Below the pieces are notes generated by a model. The model made no database searches and was not told the DNA's origin. It was given only the letters and a program-made list of their open reading frames with translations. A stretch of DNA of 64,000 bases from contig OZ245874.1 in NCBI GenBank assembly GCA_965229335.1, positions 4,588,001-4,652,000 on the forward strand. Direction: 5' to 3'. This DNA is from JAFKFH01 sp017307375. GTDB taxonomy: Bacteria; Pseudomonadota; Alphaproteobacteria; Ferrovibrionales; Ferrovibrionaceae. A program made the position numbers and the translations under genes. Positions 26,872-35,913 of the stretch are shown piece after piece (positions within the stretch are counted from its first letter, which is position 1; each line of letters begins with the position of its first letter).

Positions 26872-28002
26872 ATGTCGATCCTGTCCCGTTACCTCATCCG
26901 CCAAATGGTCGGCCCCATGGTGTTCGCCACCCTGGCGCTGACCGGCGTGATCTGGCTGACCCAATCGCTGCGCGTGATCGACCGCATCGTCAATCAGGGC
27001 CTGCCGTTCGGGTCGTTCCTGTACATGACGATCCTGCTGCTGCCGAACATCCTGACGATGATCCTGCCGATCGCGATGTTCGGCGCGCTGCTGTTCGCCT
27101 ACAACCGGCTCTTCTCCGATTCGGAACTGGTGGTGATGCGCGCCGTGGGCTGGAACGACTGGGCGCTGGCCCGGCCGGCACTGATCGTCGCCGGCGCGAT
27201 CACCGCGATCGTGGCGGCGCTGGCGCTGTGGCTGGGTCCCTGGGGCCTGTCGGAACTGCGCGCCACCCAGTACGAGTTCCGCACCAATCTGTCGGCGATC
27301 CTGCTGCAGGAAGGCGTATTCAACAACCCGTCCAGCGGCCTGACGGTCTATGTCCGCCAGCGCGATCCCGGCGGCGAACTGCACGGCATCCTGGTCCACG
27401 ACAACCGCGATCCGCAGAAGCCCGTGACGATCATGGCCGAGAGCGGCGCGCTGGTGCGCACGCCGGAAGGGCCGCGATTCGTGATGGTCAACGGCAACCG
27501 CCAGCAGATCGAACAGTCGCGGCACGATATCGGGCTGCTCTATTTCGACAGCTACACGCTGGACCTCAAGCCCTATCTGCAGGACGAAGGTGCCGGCTGG
27601 CGCGATCCGGGCGAACGGCCGCTGGGCGAACTGCTCGCCGGCGATTTCACGACCCCGGACGACCGCGCCAATGCCAGCCGCCTGACCAAGGAAGCGCATC
27701 GCCGGCTGGCTGCGCCGCTGATGGTGCCGGCCCTGACGCTGATCGCCCTGGCCGCGGTCCTCGGCGGCGAGTTCAGCCGGCGCGGCCAGAACCTGCGGCT
27801 GATCGTGGCCGCGCTGGGCGCGCTGGCGGTCGAGGTCACGGCGCTGGCCGCGAACTATCTCGCCGGCAAGACGCTGGCGCTGGTCCCGCTGCTCTATCTC
27901 GCGCCGATCGCCTTCATCGCCGGCGCCGCCTTCCTCCTGTTCCGGCCGGTGCGGCCGCGTCGGCGCGCCAATGCCCCGTCAGCCCCGGCGGAGGCGGCCT
28001 GA
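26872..28002 (+). CDS. lptF: LPS export ABC transporter permease LptF
   Basis: One of the two membrane subunits that pull lipopolysaccharide from the inner membrane. The 376 residues show six predicted membrane helices: the first three in ILSRYLIRQMVGPMVFATLALTGVIWLTQSLRVIDRIVNQG and onward, then a periplasmic beta-jellyroll (about residues 125-255), then the last three helices near the C-terminus. The coupling helix region near SDSELVVMRAVGWNDWALARPAL fits YjgP/YjgQ proteins. It overlaps lptG by TGATG and heads the lptF-lptG-lptD-surA-pdxA-rsmA operon. Confidence 0.96.
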   Translation: MSILSRYLIRQMVGPMVFATLALTGVIWLTQSLRVIDRIVNQGLPFGSFLYMTILLLPNILTMILPIAMFGALLFAYNRLFSDSELVVMRAVGWNDWALARPALIVAGAITAIVAALALWLGPWGLSELRATQYEFRTNLSAILLQEGVFNNPSSGLTVYVRQRDPGGELHGILVHDNRDPQKPVTIMAESGALVRTPEGPRFVMVNGNRQQIEQSRHDIGLLYFDSYTLDLKPYLQDEGAGWRDPGERPLGELLAGDFTTPDDRANASRLTKEAHRRLAAPLMVPALTLIALAAVLGGEFSRRGQNLRLIVAALGALAVEVTALAANYLAGKTLALVPLLYLAPIAFIAGAAFLLFRPVRPRRRANAPSAPAEAA

Positions 28003-29096
28003 TGCGGCTGTCGCCCACGCTGTCCTTCTATTTCGCCAGGCGTTTCCTGGTCGGCGTCGTGATCATCTTCCTGGCCTTCGCCGCGCTCGGCTTCGTCATC
28101 GACACGGTCGAACTGCTGCGCCGGGCCGCCGGCAGACCCGAAGCGACCTTCGGCGTCGTCGTCTCGATGGCGCTGCTGCGCCAGCCGGTCCTGCAGGCGC
28201 AATTGCTGCCCTTCGCCTTCCTGTTCGGCGGCATGCTGTCGCTGTCACGGCTCAACCGCGCCAACGAACTGACGGTGGCGCGGGCGGCCGGCATCTCGGT
28301 ATGGCAATTCCTTGCCCCCGCCGTGATCACTGCCTTCCTGCTCGGCGTCTTCGTCGTGACCGTCTACAACCCGCTCGGCTCGGCCATGGTGTCGCGCTAC
28401 GAGCAGGTCGAAGCCCGCTTCCTCAAGGGCCGGACCAGCCTGCTCGCCGTCTCGGGGTCGGGTCTGTGGCTGCGTGATTCCTCGGGCGACGACCAGATCG
28501 TCGTCCATGCCCTGCGCGTCGCCCAGAACGGCCTGGAGTTGAACGACGTGATTCTGTTCTTCTACCAGGGCTCGGATCGTTTCGTGCGCCGCATCGATGC
28601 CGCCCATGCCGTCCTCGAGGAAGGACGCTGGCAACTCGACGACGTGCTGATCACCTCGCTCGACCGGCCGGCCGAATTCCTGCCGCACTACACGGTCGAG
28701 ACCACCCTGACCCTCAGCCGCATCCAGAACTCGTTTGCCTCGCCCGAAACCCTGTCGTTCTGGACCCTGCCCGGCTTCATCGACACGCTGGAGCGCGCGG
28801 GCTTCTCGGCGACGCGCCATCGCCTGTATTTCTACAGCCTGCTGGCCGACCCCTTCCTTTATTGTGCCAACGTGCTGATCGCGGCGCTGTTCTCGCTCCG
28901 GCTGACACGGCGGGGCGGCGGCGGCTGGCTGGTATCGGGCGGCATCGTCGCCGGCTTCGTCCTGTACGTGATGTCCGACCTGATCCACGCCCTTGGCCTA
29001 TCAGGCAACATCCCGGTCGCACTGGCTGCGTCCAGCCCGGCCGTGATCGGCCTGATGCTCGGCACCGCCGGGCTGTTTCACCTCGAGGACGGCTGA
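28002..29096 (+). CDS. lptG: LPS export ABC transporter permease LptG
   Basis: Partner of LptF in the LptB2FG transporter. The 364 residues repeat the YjgP/YjgQ layout: helices at about 11-33, 55-80 and 98-120, a periplasmic jellyroll domain (about 125-265), and three C-terminal helices. RYFARRFLVGV-like start (FYFARRFLVGVVII) and LSRLNRANELTVARAAGISVWQFLAPA mark the family. It is translationally coupled at both ends by TGATG. The ATPase gene lptB is not in the window. Confidence 0.96.
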   Translation: MRLSPTLSFYFARRFLVGVVIIFLAFAALGFVIDTVELLRRAAGRPEATFGVVVSMALLRQPVLQAQLLPFAFLFGGMLSLSRLNRANELTVARAAGISVWQFLAPAVITAFLLGVFVVTVYNPLGSAMVSRYEQVEARFLKGRTSLLAVSGSGLWLRDSSGDDQIVVHALRVAQNGLELNDVILFFYQGSDRFVRRIDAAHAVLEEGRWQLDDVLITSLDRPAEFLPHYTVETTLTLSRIQNSFASPETLSFWTLPGFIDTLERAGFSATRHRLYFYSLLADPFLYCANVLIAALFSLRLTRRGGGGWLVSGGIVAGFVLYVMSDLIHALGLSGNIPVALAASSPAVIGLMLGTAGLFHLEDG

Positions 29097-31291
29097 TGCC
29101 CCGGCACCGCATCGCAACTGTCGCGCTCACCCTGGCCCTGGCCGCAGGCTGGATCGGCGATGCCGCCGCGCAGCAGCCGGCCAACCGGCTGAAGGTGTTC
29201 TCGGGCGCGCAAAACCAGAAGAACACGCGCGACACGCCCGCGCTGCTCGAAGCCGACCACATGACCTACGACCAGGAGCTGGGGGTCGTCACCGCCGAGG
29301 GGCGGGTCGAGATCACCCAGGGCGAGCGCATGCTGACCGCCGACAAGGTCAGCTGGTACGAACGCGACGGCCGGGTCACCGCGACCGGCAACGTCGTGCT
29401 GGTCGAACCGACGGGCGAGGTCGCCTTCGCCGACTATGCCGAGTTGCAGGAGGAAATGAAAAACGGCGTCATTCGCCGCCTGCGCATGCTGCTGTCGGAC
29501 AATTCGCGCCTCGTCGCCTCGGGCGGGCAGCGCAGCGACGGCAACCGTACCATCATCGACAACGTGACCTATACCCCCTGCAACACCTGCCGCGAGGACC
29601 GGTCGCGCCCGCCGCTGTGGCAGATCAAGGCCAAGCGTGCGATCCACGACCAGGCCAACAAGATCGTGGAGTACGAGGATGCGACGATGGAACTGTGGGG
29701 GGTGCCGGTCGCCTATGCCCCGCGGTTCAGCCATCCCGACCCCTCGGTCAAGCGCCAGGAAGGCCTGCTGCCGCCGTCGCCGACCCATTCGACCTATTTC
29801 GGGATGAGTTACCAGCAGGGTTACTACGTCCCGATCGACGAATCGACCGACGTGACGGTAACCCCGCGCATCACCACCAAGCGCGGTGCGCAGATGGCCG
29901 CCGAGTTCCGCCAGCGGACGCAGACCGGCGAATACTGGATGGATGGTTCGGCCACCTTCGTCGAGAAATACGACGACAACAACAACGACACCGGCGACAA
30001 ATACTGGCGCGGCCATATCCGCGGCGCCGGCCGGTTCGAGCTGGACGACAAGACCCGCTACGGCTTCAACGTCTTCCGCGCGACCGATTCGACCTATGCC
30101 AACCTCTACGGCATCTCGACGCTGAACACCCTGACCAGCCGCGCCTTCGTCGAGCGCCAGGACGGCCGGTCGTTCGGGTCGATCAATGCCTATTCGTTCC
30201 AGAACCTGCGGCCCAATGCCGACCAGGGCATTTCGCCGATCATCGGCCCGTTTGCCGCCTACAACTATGTCGGCGAGCCCGACAAGTTCGGCGGCCAGAT
30301 CGGTGCCGACGTCTCCTACCTGTCGCTCTACCGCACCCGCGGCACCCAGACCCAGCGCGCCTCGGTCAACCCGTACTGGAAACTGCCCTATTACGGCCCG
30401 ATGGGCGACGTCTACACCCTGCAGGTGCAGATGCGCGGCGACGGCTACTGGTCGGACCAGACGGTGGGCGGCGGCACGCCGACGACCGTCAATACCTACG
30501 GGTTCGCGGGCCGCGCCATGCCGCTGGCCATGCTCGACTGGCGCTGGCCGTTCGTTCGCCCCGGCACCGACGTCAACCTGCTGGTCGAGCCGATCGTCAA
30601 CTTTATCGCCACCCCGAACGGCGGCAATTCGTCGAAGATCCCGAACGAGGATTCGCAGACCTACGAATTCGACGAGACCAATCTGTTCTCGGTCAGCCGC
30701 TTCCCCGGCCTCGACCGCTACGATGGCAGTCCGCGGGTGAACTACGGCGTGCGCGCCGGCGCCTACTCGGTCGGGGGCGGCTTCACCGAGCTGATCGTCG
30801 GCCAGTCGGCCCGTACGGTCGAAAATACCGCCTTCGCCCCGGGATCGGGCCTGCGCGACCAGATCTCCGACATCGTCGGGCGGATCACCGTCGCCCCGAC
30901 CCCCTACCTGAATATCTCCAACCGCATCCGCTACAACCCGCATCAGCGGACGATGGAACGTTACGAGGTCATGGCCTCGGCGGGCACCGCGGCGCTGAAC
31001 GGCGGCGTGACCTATGCACGGCTGAACAAGTCGCTGTTCACCTCGCTCACCGGCGACCAGGAGGCCATCGGCCTGACCGGTTCGGCCCGTCTGACGCGCA
31101 ACTGGACGGTCAACGGCACCTACCTGACCGACCTGACCGGCGGCGGCACGTTGCGTACCTTCGGCGGCCTGCGCTATACCGACGAGTGTTTCGACATCAT
31201 GTTCTTCGTCGACCGCAACAATACGGTCGACCGCGACATCCGGCCGTCGACCACCTATGGCGTGCGCTTCATCATGGTAAACCTGGGATAG
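29096..31291 (+). CDS. lptD: LPS-assembly outer-membrane protein LptD
   Basis: Outer-membrane translocon that, with the lipoprotein LptE, inserts LPS in the outer leaflet. 731 residues. The signal peptide ends around AAGWIGDAAAQ. The N-terminal OstA/LptA-like jellyroll (about 45-150: ALLEADHMTYDQELGVVTAEGRVEI) precedes the large beta-barrel, which ends with SRTTYGVRFIMVNLG-type sequence (STTYGVRFIMVNLG). Cysteine pair CNTC near residue 162 may replace the distant disulfides of the enterobacterial form. It is coupled to lptG by TGATG; surA follows after 9 nt. Confidence 0.96.
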   Translation: MPRHRIATVALTLALAAGWIGDAAAQQPANRLKVFSGAQNQKNTRDTPALLEADHMTYDQELGVVTAEGRVEITQGERMLTADKVSWYERDGRVTATGNVVLVEPTGEVAFADYAELQEEMKNGVIRRLRMLLSDNSRLVASGGQRSDGNRTIIDNVTYTPCNTCREDRSRPPLWQIKAKRAIHDQANKIVEYEDATMELWGVPVAYAPRFSHPDPSVKRQEGLLPPSPTHSTYFGMSYQQGYYVPIDESTDVTVTPRITTKRGAQMAAEFRQRTQTGEYWMDGSATFVEKYDDNNNDTGDKYWRGHIRGAGRFELDDKTRYGFNVFRATDSTYANLYGISTLNTLTSRAFVERQDGRSFGSINAYSFQNLRPNADQGISPIIGPFAAYNYVGEPDKFGGQIGADVSYLSLYRTRGTQTQRASVNPYWKLPYYGPMGDVYTLQVQMRGDGYWSDQTVGGGTPTTVNTYGFAGRAMPLAMLDWRWPFVRPGTDVNLLVEPIVNFIATPNGGNSSKIPNEDSQTYEFDETNLFSVSRFPGLDRYDGSPRVNYGVRAGAYSVGGGFTELIVGQSARTVENTAFAPGSGLRDQISDIVGRITVAPTPYLNISNRIRYNPHQRTMERYEVMASAGTAALNGGVTYARLNKSLFTSLTGDQEAIGLTGSARLTRNWTVNGTYLTDLTGGGTLRTFGGLRYTDECFDIMFFVDRNNTVDRDIRPSTTYGVRFIMVNLG

Positions 31292-31300
31292 TCTGAGACC

Positions 31301-32572
31301 ATGCGTCTTTCTGCCGTCATCGTTCTCGCGATCGCCGTCTGCGGCCTGTTGGCCCCGGGCCGGGCGTCGGCGCAGGCGCTGCAGTCGATCACCGCGATCG
31401 TCAACGATGACATCGTGACCAGCCGCGATCTCGATACCCGGATGCGGCTGGTGCTGGTCTCGACCGGCCAGCAGCCGAGCCCGGAGAACATGCGCCGGGT
31501 GCGCGACCAGGCGCTGCGCACGCTGATCGACGAACAGCTGCAGATCCAGGAAGCCAAGCGCCAGGGCATCACTGTCGGCCAGGCCGACCTGCAGCGCGCC
31601 TACGACATCATCAGCCGCGAAAACAACGTGCCGCAGGGCCAGTTCGACAATTTCCTGTCGCAGGTCGGCATCGACAAGGAAAGCCTGGCCCAGCAGATCC
31701 GGGCGGAAATCGCCTGGCAGAAACTGCTGCGCCAGCGCATCAGCCCGACGATCCAGGTCGCCGACGAGGATGTCGAGCAGGCGATCGCCAAGGCGAAGGC
31801 GAGCGTCGGGCAGCAGGAGATGCTGCTGGCCGAGATTTTCCTGTCGGTCGACAATCCCGACCAGGAGGAGGAAGTCTTCCGCACGGCCGAGCGGATCGTC
31901 GACCAGATCCAGCAGGCCGGCAATTTTGCGGCCTTCCCGAGCCTGGCCCGCCAGTTCAGCCAGGGCACCTCGGCCGCGTCCGGTGGCGACCTGGGCTGGG
32001 TGCAGCCGGGGACGCTGCCCGAGGAACTGGACACGGCGGCGGCCGGGCTGCAGATCGGCCGGATTTCCAACCCGATCCGCGGGCCGGGCGGCTACTACAT
32101 CCTCGCCCTGCGCGACCGCCGCGCGATCGCCGGCCCCGACCTCGCCCAATCGACGGTCACGCTGAGCCAGCTGGTGGTGCCGCTGGCCCGCGATGCCAGC
32201 CCCGAAGACGTCGAGAAGCAGACGGCGGAAGCCCGCCGCCTTGCCACCGAACTGAAATCGTGCAACGACGTCGACAAGCTGAAGGAGCAGGTCGGCACCA
32301 AGGAGAGCGGCAGCCTCGGCACCGTCAAGATCGGCGACCTGCCGCAGGATTTCGCCAGTGCGGTCAAGGACCTGAAGGTCAACCAGGTCGCCGGCCCGAT
32401 CCGCAACGACAACGGCATGACGCTGCTGATCGTCTGCGAACGCCAGGATGCCGCCTCGAACGCCTTCGACCCCGAACAGGTGCGCGAGGCCATCGCCAAT
32501 CGCCGCATGGGCATGCTGGCCCGGCGCTATCTGCGCGACCTGCGCCGCGACGCCACCATCGAGATTCGCTGA
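31301..32572 (+). CDS. surA: Periplasmic peptidyl-prolyl isomerase / chaperone SurA
   Basis: Chaperone for outer-membrane proteins such as LptD. The 423 residues have a signal peptide (MRLSAVIVLAIAVCGLLAPGRASAQ), an N-terminal chaperone module (SITAIVNDDIVTSRDLDTRMRL), then one clear parvulin domain (about residues 170-270, EEVFRTAERIVDQIQ ... GGDLGWVQPGTLPEELD ... GPGGYYILALRDRR) and a second, more degenerate one (about 285-385). Its stop overlaps pdxA by TGATG. Location beside lptD matches the known order surA-pdxA-rsmA. Confidence 0.94.
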   Translation: MRLSAVIVLAIAVCGLLAPGRASAQALQSITAIVNDDIVTSRDLDTRMRLVLVSTGQQPSPENMRRVRDQALRTLIDEQLQIQEAKRQGITVGQADLQRAYDIISRENNVPQGQFDNFLSQVGIDKESLAQQIRAEIAWQKLLRQRISPTIQVADEDVEQAIAKAKASVGQQEMLLAEIFLSVDNPDQEEEVFRTAERIVDQIQQAGNFAAFPSLARQFSQGTSAASGGDLGWVQPGTLPEELDTAAAGLQIGRISNPIRGPGGYYILALRDRRAIAGPDLAQSTVTLSQLVVPLARDASPEDVEKQTAEARRLATELKSCNDVDKLKEQVGTKESGSLGTVKIGDLPQDFASAVKDLKVNQVAGPIRNDNGMTLLIVCERQDAASNAFDPEQVREAIANRRMGMLARRYLRDLRRDATIEIR

Positions 32573-33600
32573 TGGCCGTCGCGATCGTGCGGCCACGGCC
32601 CGCGGCGCCGCTCGCGCTTACCATGGGCGACCCGGCCGGCATCGGGGCCGAGATCGCGCTGAAGGCCTGGTCCGACCGCGCCCGGCACGGCCTGCCGCCA
32701 TTCTTTCTGATCGACGATCCGGCACGGCTGGCGGCCATGGCGCCTGACACGCCGCTGCGGCAAATCGTCGAGCCCGAGGATGCCGCAAACGCTTTTGCCG
32801 ATGCCCTGCCGGTACTGCCGGTCTCCCTGCCCTGCCCGGCCACGGCTGGCCAGCCCGATCCGCGCAATGCCCCGGCGGTGATTGCGGCGATCGACCGGGC
32901 GACCGACCTGGCGCTGGCCGGGCGGGTCGGGGCGGTGGTGACCAACCCGATCGCCAAGGCGGTGCTGTACGAGGCCGGCTTCCGCCATCCCGGTCACACC
33001 GAGTACATCGCCGAGCGCTGCGGCGCGATCGGCACGATGATGCTGATGGTGCCGGAACTGCGCGTCGTCCTGGTCACGATCCACGAGCCGCTGGCCCGCG
33101 CCGTCGCCGGGCTGACGACCGAGGCGATCGTCGCGACCGCCCGGGTTGCCGCCCATGGCCTGGCCCAGGATTTCGGCCTTGCCCGGCCGCGACTGGCGAT
33201 CGCCGGGCTCAACCCCCATGCCGGCGAAAATGGCGGCATCGGCCGCGAAGACATCGAGATCGTCGCCCCGGCCGTGGCCCGGCTGCAGGCCGAGGGGATC
33301 GAGGCACGGGGGCCAGTTCCGCCGGATACCATGTTCCATGCGGCCGCGCGGCAGACCTACGATGCCGCGATCTGCCTCTATCACGACCAGGGGCTGATCC
33401 CGCTCAAGACCCTCGATTTCGATCGCGGCGTCAATGTCACGCTGGGCCTGCCGATCGTGCGCACCTCGCCCGATCACGGCACCGCCTTCGACATCGCCGG
33501 CAAGGGCATCGCCCGGCCCGACAGCCTGATCGCCGCGATCAGGGCGGCGGCGGCGATCGCCGATGTCCGGCGCCGGGCCCGTATCGACGACCGTGACTGA
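32572..33600 (+). CDS. pdxA: 4-hydroxythreonine-4-phosphate dehydrogenase
   Basis: NAD-dependent step of the DXP-dependent pyridoxal 5'-phosphate pathway. The 342-residue protein begins with the conserved TMGDPAGIGAEIALKA. It has the metal-binding histidines in GHTEYIAERCG and in the later ICLYHDQGLIPLKTLDF, and NVTLGLPIVRTSPDHGTAFDIAGKG. TGATG coupling links it to surA, and it overlaps the start region of rsmA. Confidence 0.97.
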   Translation: MAVAIVRPRPAAPLALTMGDPAGIGAEIALKAWSDRARHGLPPFFLIDDPARLAAMAPDTPLRQIVEPEDAANAFADALPVLPVSLPCPATAGQPDPRNAPAVIAAIDRATDLALAGRVGAVVTNPIAKAVLYEAGFRHPGHTEYIAERCGAIGTMMLMVPELRVVLVTIHEPLARAVAGLTTEAIVATARVAAHGLAQDFGLARPRLAIAGLNPHAGENGGIGREDIEIVAPAVARLQAEGIEARGPVPPDTMFHAAARQTYDAAICLYHDQGLIPLKTLDFDRGVNVTLGLPIVRTSPDHGTAFDIAGKGIARPDSLIAAIRAAAAIADVRRRARIDDRD

Positions 33601-34459
33601 GACCGACCCGTCCGGCCTGCCGCCGCTGCGCGAGGTCATCAATCGCCACGGGCTGATGGCGAAGAAGACGCTCGGCCAGAACTTCCTGCTCGACCTGAAC
33701 CTGACGTTGCGCATCGCCCGCACCGCCGGGCCGCTCGATGACGTCACCGTCTTCGAGGTCGGCCCCGGCCCCGGTGGGTTGACCCGCGCCCTGCTGCTGG
33801 CCGGCGCCAGGCGGGTCGTGGCGGTCGAGCGCGACAGCCGCTGCCTTGCCGCGCTGGCCGAGCTGGGCGACGCCTTTCCCGGCCGACTGCGGGTGATCGA
33901 GGGTGATGCACTCGAAATCGACGAGGGCGAGATCCTGGGCGATGGACCGGTCAAGCTCTGCGCCAACCTGCCCTACAACATCGCCACCCCGCTGCTGATC
34001 AAATGGCTGCAGCGGCCGCCCGGGCTGTTCGTCGGCTTCACGCTGATGTTCCAGAAGGAAGTCGCCCAGCGTATCGTCGCCCCGCCGGGATCGGAGCACT
34101 ACGGCAGGCTGTCGATCCTGGTCCAGTGGCTGTGCGAGGCCAAGTCGGCCTTCGACATCTCGCCCAAGGCCTTCGTGCCTCCCCCCAAGATCACCTCGAC
34201 GGTCGTGTCGCTGCGCCCGCGTCCGGCACCGCTGGCGCCCTGTGTCCGGACCGACCTGGAGGCCGTGACCGCGGCCGCCTTCGGCCAGCGCCGCAAGATG
34301 CTGCGCCAGAGCCTGAAGGCGCTGGGCGTTCCGGCCGAAGCACTGACCGACGCGGCGGGGATCGACCCGACCCGGCGGGCCGAGACACTGACCGTGGCGG
34401 AGTTCTGCGCGCTGGCACGGGCCTTTCAGGCGGCCAAGGCGGCTACCGGCCGCCGATAG
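33593..34459 (+). CDS. rsmA: 16S rRNA dimethyladenosine transferase
   Basis: Dimethylates the two adjacent adenines in helix 45 of 16S rRNA (KsgA). The GTG at 33593 gives the family-like N-terminus TETDPSGLPPLREVI; an ATG at 33563 would add ten residues and overlap pdxA by 38 bp. Motifs are KKTLGQNFLLD, the SAM loop VFEVGPGPGGLT, and the catalytic ANLPYNIATPLL. The C-terminal domain includes PPKITSTVVSLRPR. It is the last gene of the lptF operon, and its end overlaps a convergent GNAT gene by 34 bp. Confidence 0.95.
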   Translation: MTETDPSGLPPLREVINRHGLMAKKTLGQNFLLDLNLTLRIARTAGPLDDVTVFEVGPGPGGLTRALLLAGARRVVAVERDSRCLAALAELGDAFPGRLRVIEGDALEIDEGEILGDGPVKLCANLPYNIATPLLIKWLQRPPGLFVGFTLMFQKEVAQRIVAPPGSEHYGRLSILVQWLCEAKSAFDISPKAFVPPPKITSTVVSLRPRPAPLAPCVRTDLEAVTAAAFGQRRKMLRQSLKALGVPAEALTDAAGIDPTRRAETLTVAEFCALARAFQAAKAATGRR

Positions 34460-34920
34460 GCGTACTCGCGCGAGTTGGACAGATCGTTCAGGGTCCGGAT
34501 ACCCGGCTGGCGGACGAACCCGTTCGCCTCGTAGAAGCGGTGCCCGGCATCGAAGCGGGTATCTGTCCACAGCTTGATCTCGACCGCCCCGCAGGCTGCG
34601 GCAAAATCGAGCGCTCGGCCCAGCATCCGCCGGGCGAGGCCCCGGCCGCGCAGTTCGGGCAGCAGATACACCTTGTGCAGTTCCATCACCCCCGGCTCGT
34701 CGGAGACGGCGATGGCAAAACTGCCGACGACGCGCCCGCCAAGCTCGGCGACCCAGATCCGGCCGCCGCCGGCGGCAAAATGGCTCGCAATGGCGTCCAG
34801 CTCCGGAAACTCGGCCGCGCGATCGAAGACGATGCCGGGATAGTCGGCAAAGCAGCGCGCGATCACGGCTGCCACCGCATCGCCGTCCCGGTCCGTCGCC
34901 TCGCGCATCATGATGTCCAT
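34426..34920 (-). CDS. GNAT-family N-acetyltransferase
   Basis: A 164-residue acetyltransferase. The ATG at 34920 is chosen because GAAGGA lies 7 nt before it; the frame is open for 25 more codons that do not look like protein. The acetyl-CoA site is VYLLPELRGRGLARRMLGRALDFA (about residues 85-110), followed by KLWTDTRFDAGHRFYEANGFVR. The substrate is not deducible. It is convergent with rsmA (34-bp overlap) and divergent from a LysR gene, which may control it. Confidence 0.88.
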   Translation of the reverse strand: MDIMMREATDRDGDAVAAVIARCFADYPGIVFDRAAEFPELDAIASHFAAGGGRIWVAELGGRVVGSFAIAVSDEPGVMELHKVYLLPELRGRGLARRMLGRALDFAAACGAVEIKLWTDTRFDAGHRFYEANGFVRQPGIRTLNDLSNSREYAYRRPVAALAA

Positions 34921-35002
34921 CTCGCAATCCTTCGCCACTGTCGGAACCAACGAATACGGCGCCGGCGCCACGGCGCGCCATGACCCGCTGCTCATCGCAG
35001 CC

Positions 35003-35017
35003 TTGACTTCAACTCAA
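35003..35017. promoter_or_regulatory. Candidate LysR operator between GNAT and LysR genes
   Basis: TTGACTTCAACTCAA is a 15-bp near-palindrome with six of seven arm positions pairing (TTGA/TCAA outer arms). It ends 20 bp before the LysR start in the divergent gap. A T-N11-A core, usual for LysR boxes, is contained in it. Bound most plausibly by the adjacent LysR protein. Confidence 0.4.
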
Positions 35018-35037
35018 CGCTTGTCGCTCAATCCTGC

Positions 35038-35913
35038 ATGGCCCGCCTGCCGCTGCTCGCGCTCGAATCCTTTGCCGTGCTGGCCCGCTGCGGCAGCGTC
35101 ACCGCCGCGGCGGCCGAATTGGGTGTGACGCCCGGTGCGATCAGCCGCCAACTGGCGGGGCTGGAGGCACGGCTCAAGGTGCGGCTGGCCGAACGCGGCG
35201 CGCGCGGCATCACCCTGACCGACGCCGGCCAGGACCTGGCCCAGCGGCTGGCCGATTCGTTCACCCTGATCACCCAGGCGATCCATCGCTTCGACCAGGG
35301 CCGCCCGCGGCGCAGCCTCATCGTCGGTGTTCCGCGCACCTATACCGCGCGCTTTCTGGCACCGCGCCTGAAGACGTTCCTCGATGCCCAGCCGGGCCTG
35401 TCGGTCCTGCTCGACGGCAGCCGGCACGATGCCGACCTGACGCGCGGCGAGGCCGATCTGTGCCTGCGTTTCGGCCGAGGCGACTGGCCGGATGCGACGG
35501 TGGTCGAACGGCTGGGCGACGAACGCTGTTTCCCGGTCTGCGCGCCGTCGCTGCTGGGATCGCGCGATGCCGAGGCAGCGTTGCGGGAGACGCCGTTGCT
35601 GCATTTCGCCGAGTTGGACGACTGGTCCTGGTGGCTGGCGCTGACCGGCAGATCCGGGGTCGACGCGACGCGCGGGCCGCGGTTCAGCGAAACGACGATG
35701 GTGCTGGAAGCGGCGACTGCCGGGCTGGGCTTCGCCATCGGGCGCACCAGCCTGGTGACCGACGCGCTGGCGGCGGGCAGTCTGGTCGCCCCGTTCGGCC
35801 AGGATTGGCCCGACCGCTATGGCTACTGGCTTACCGGCGGTACCCGCAGCCTGCATCGCCCGGCAGCGCGCGCCTTCTGGGATTGGGTCGTGGCGACGGC
35901 CACAAGGTCCTAG
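35038..35913 (+). CDS. LysR-family transcriptional regulator, GcvA-like
   Basis: A 291-residue regulator. The N-terminal winged helix (ALESFAVLARCGSVTAAAAELGVTPGAISRQLAGLEARLKVRLAERGARGITLT, about residues 7-62) precedes a periplasmic-binding-protein-like effector domain. The pattern LLHFAELDDWSWWLALTG and the GcvA-like ending (RYGYWL...HRPAARAFWDWV) place it in the GcvA group. It is divergent from the GNAT gene, with a palindrome between, and ends tail to tail with the EAL gene (3-bp overlap at CTAG). Confidence 0.92.
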   Translation: MARLPLLALESFAVLARCGSVTAAAAELGVTPGAISRQLAGLEARLKVRLAERGARGITLTDAGQDLAQRLADSFTLITQAIHRFDQGRPRRSLIVGVPRTYTARFLAPRLKTFLDAQPGLSVLLDGSRHDADLTRGEADLCLRFGRGDWPDATVVERLGDERCFPVCAPSLLGSRDAEAALRETPLLHFAELDDWSWWLALTGRSGVDATRGPRFSETTMVLEAATAGLGFAIGRTSLVTDALAAGSLVAPFGQDWPDRYGYWLTGGTRSLHRPAARAFWDWVVATATRS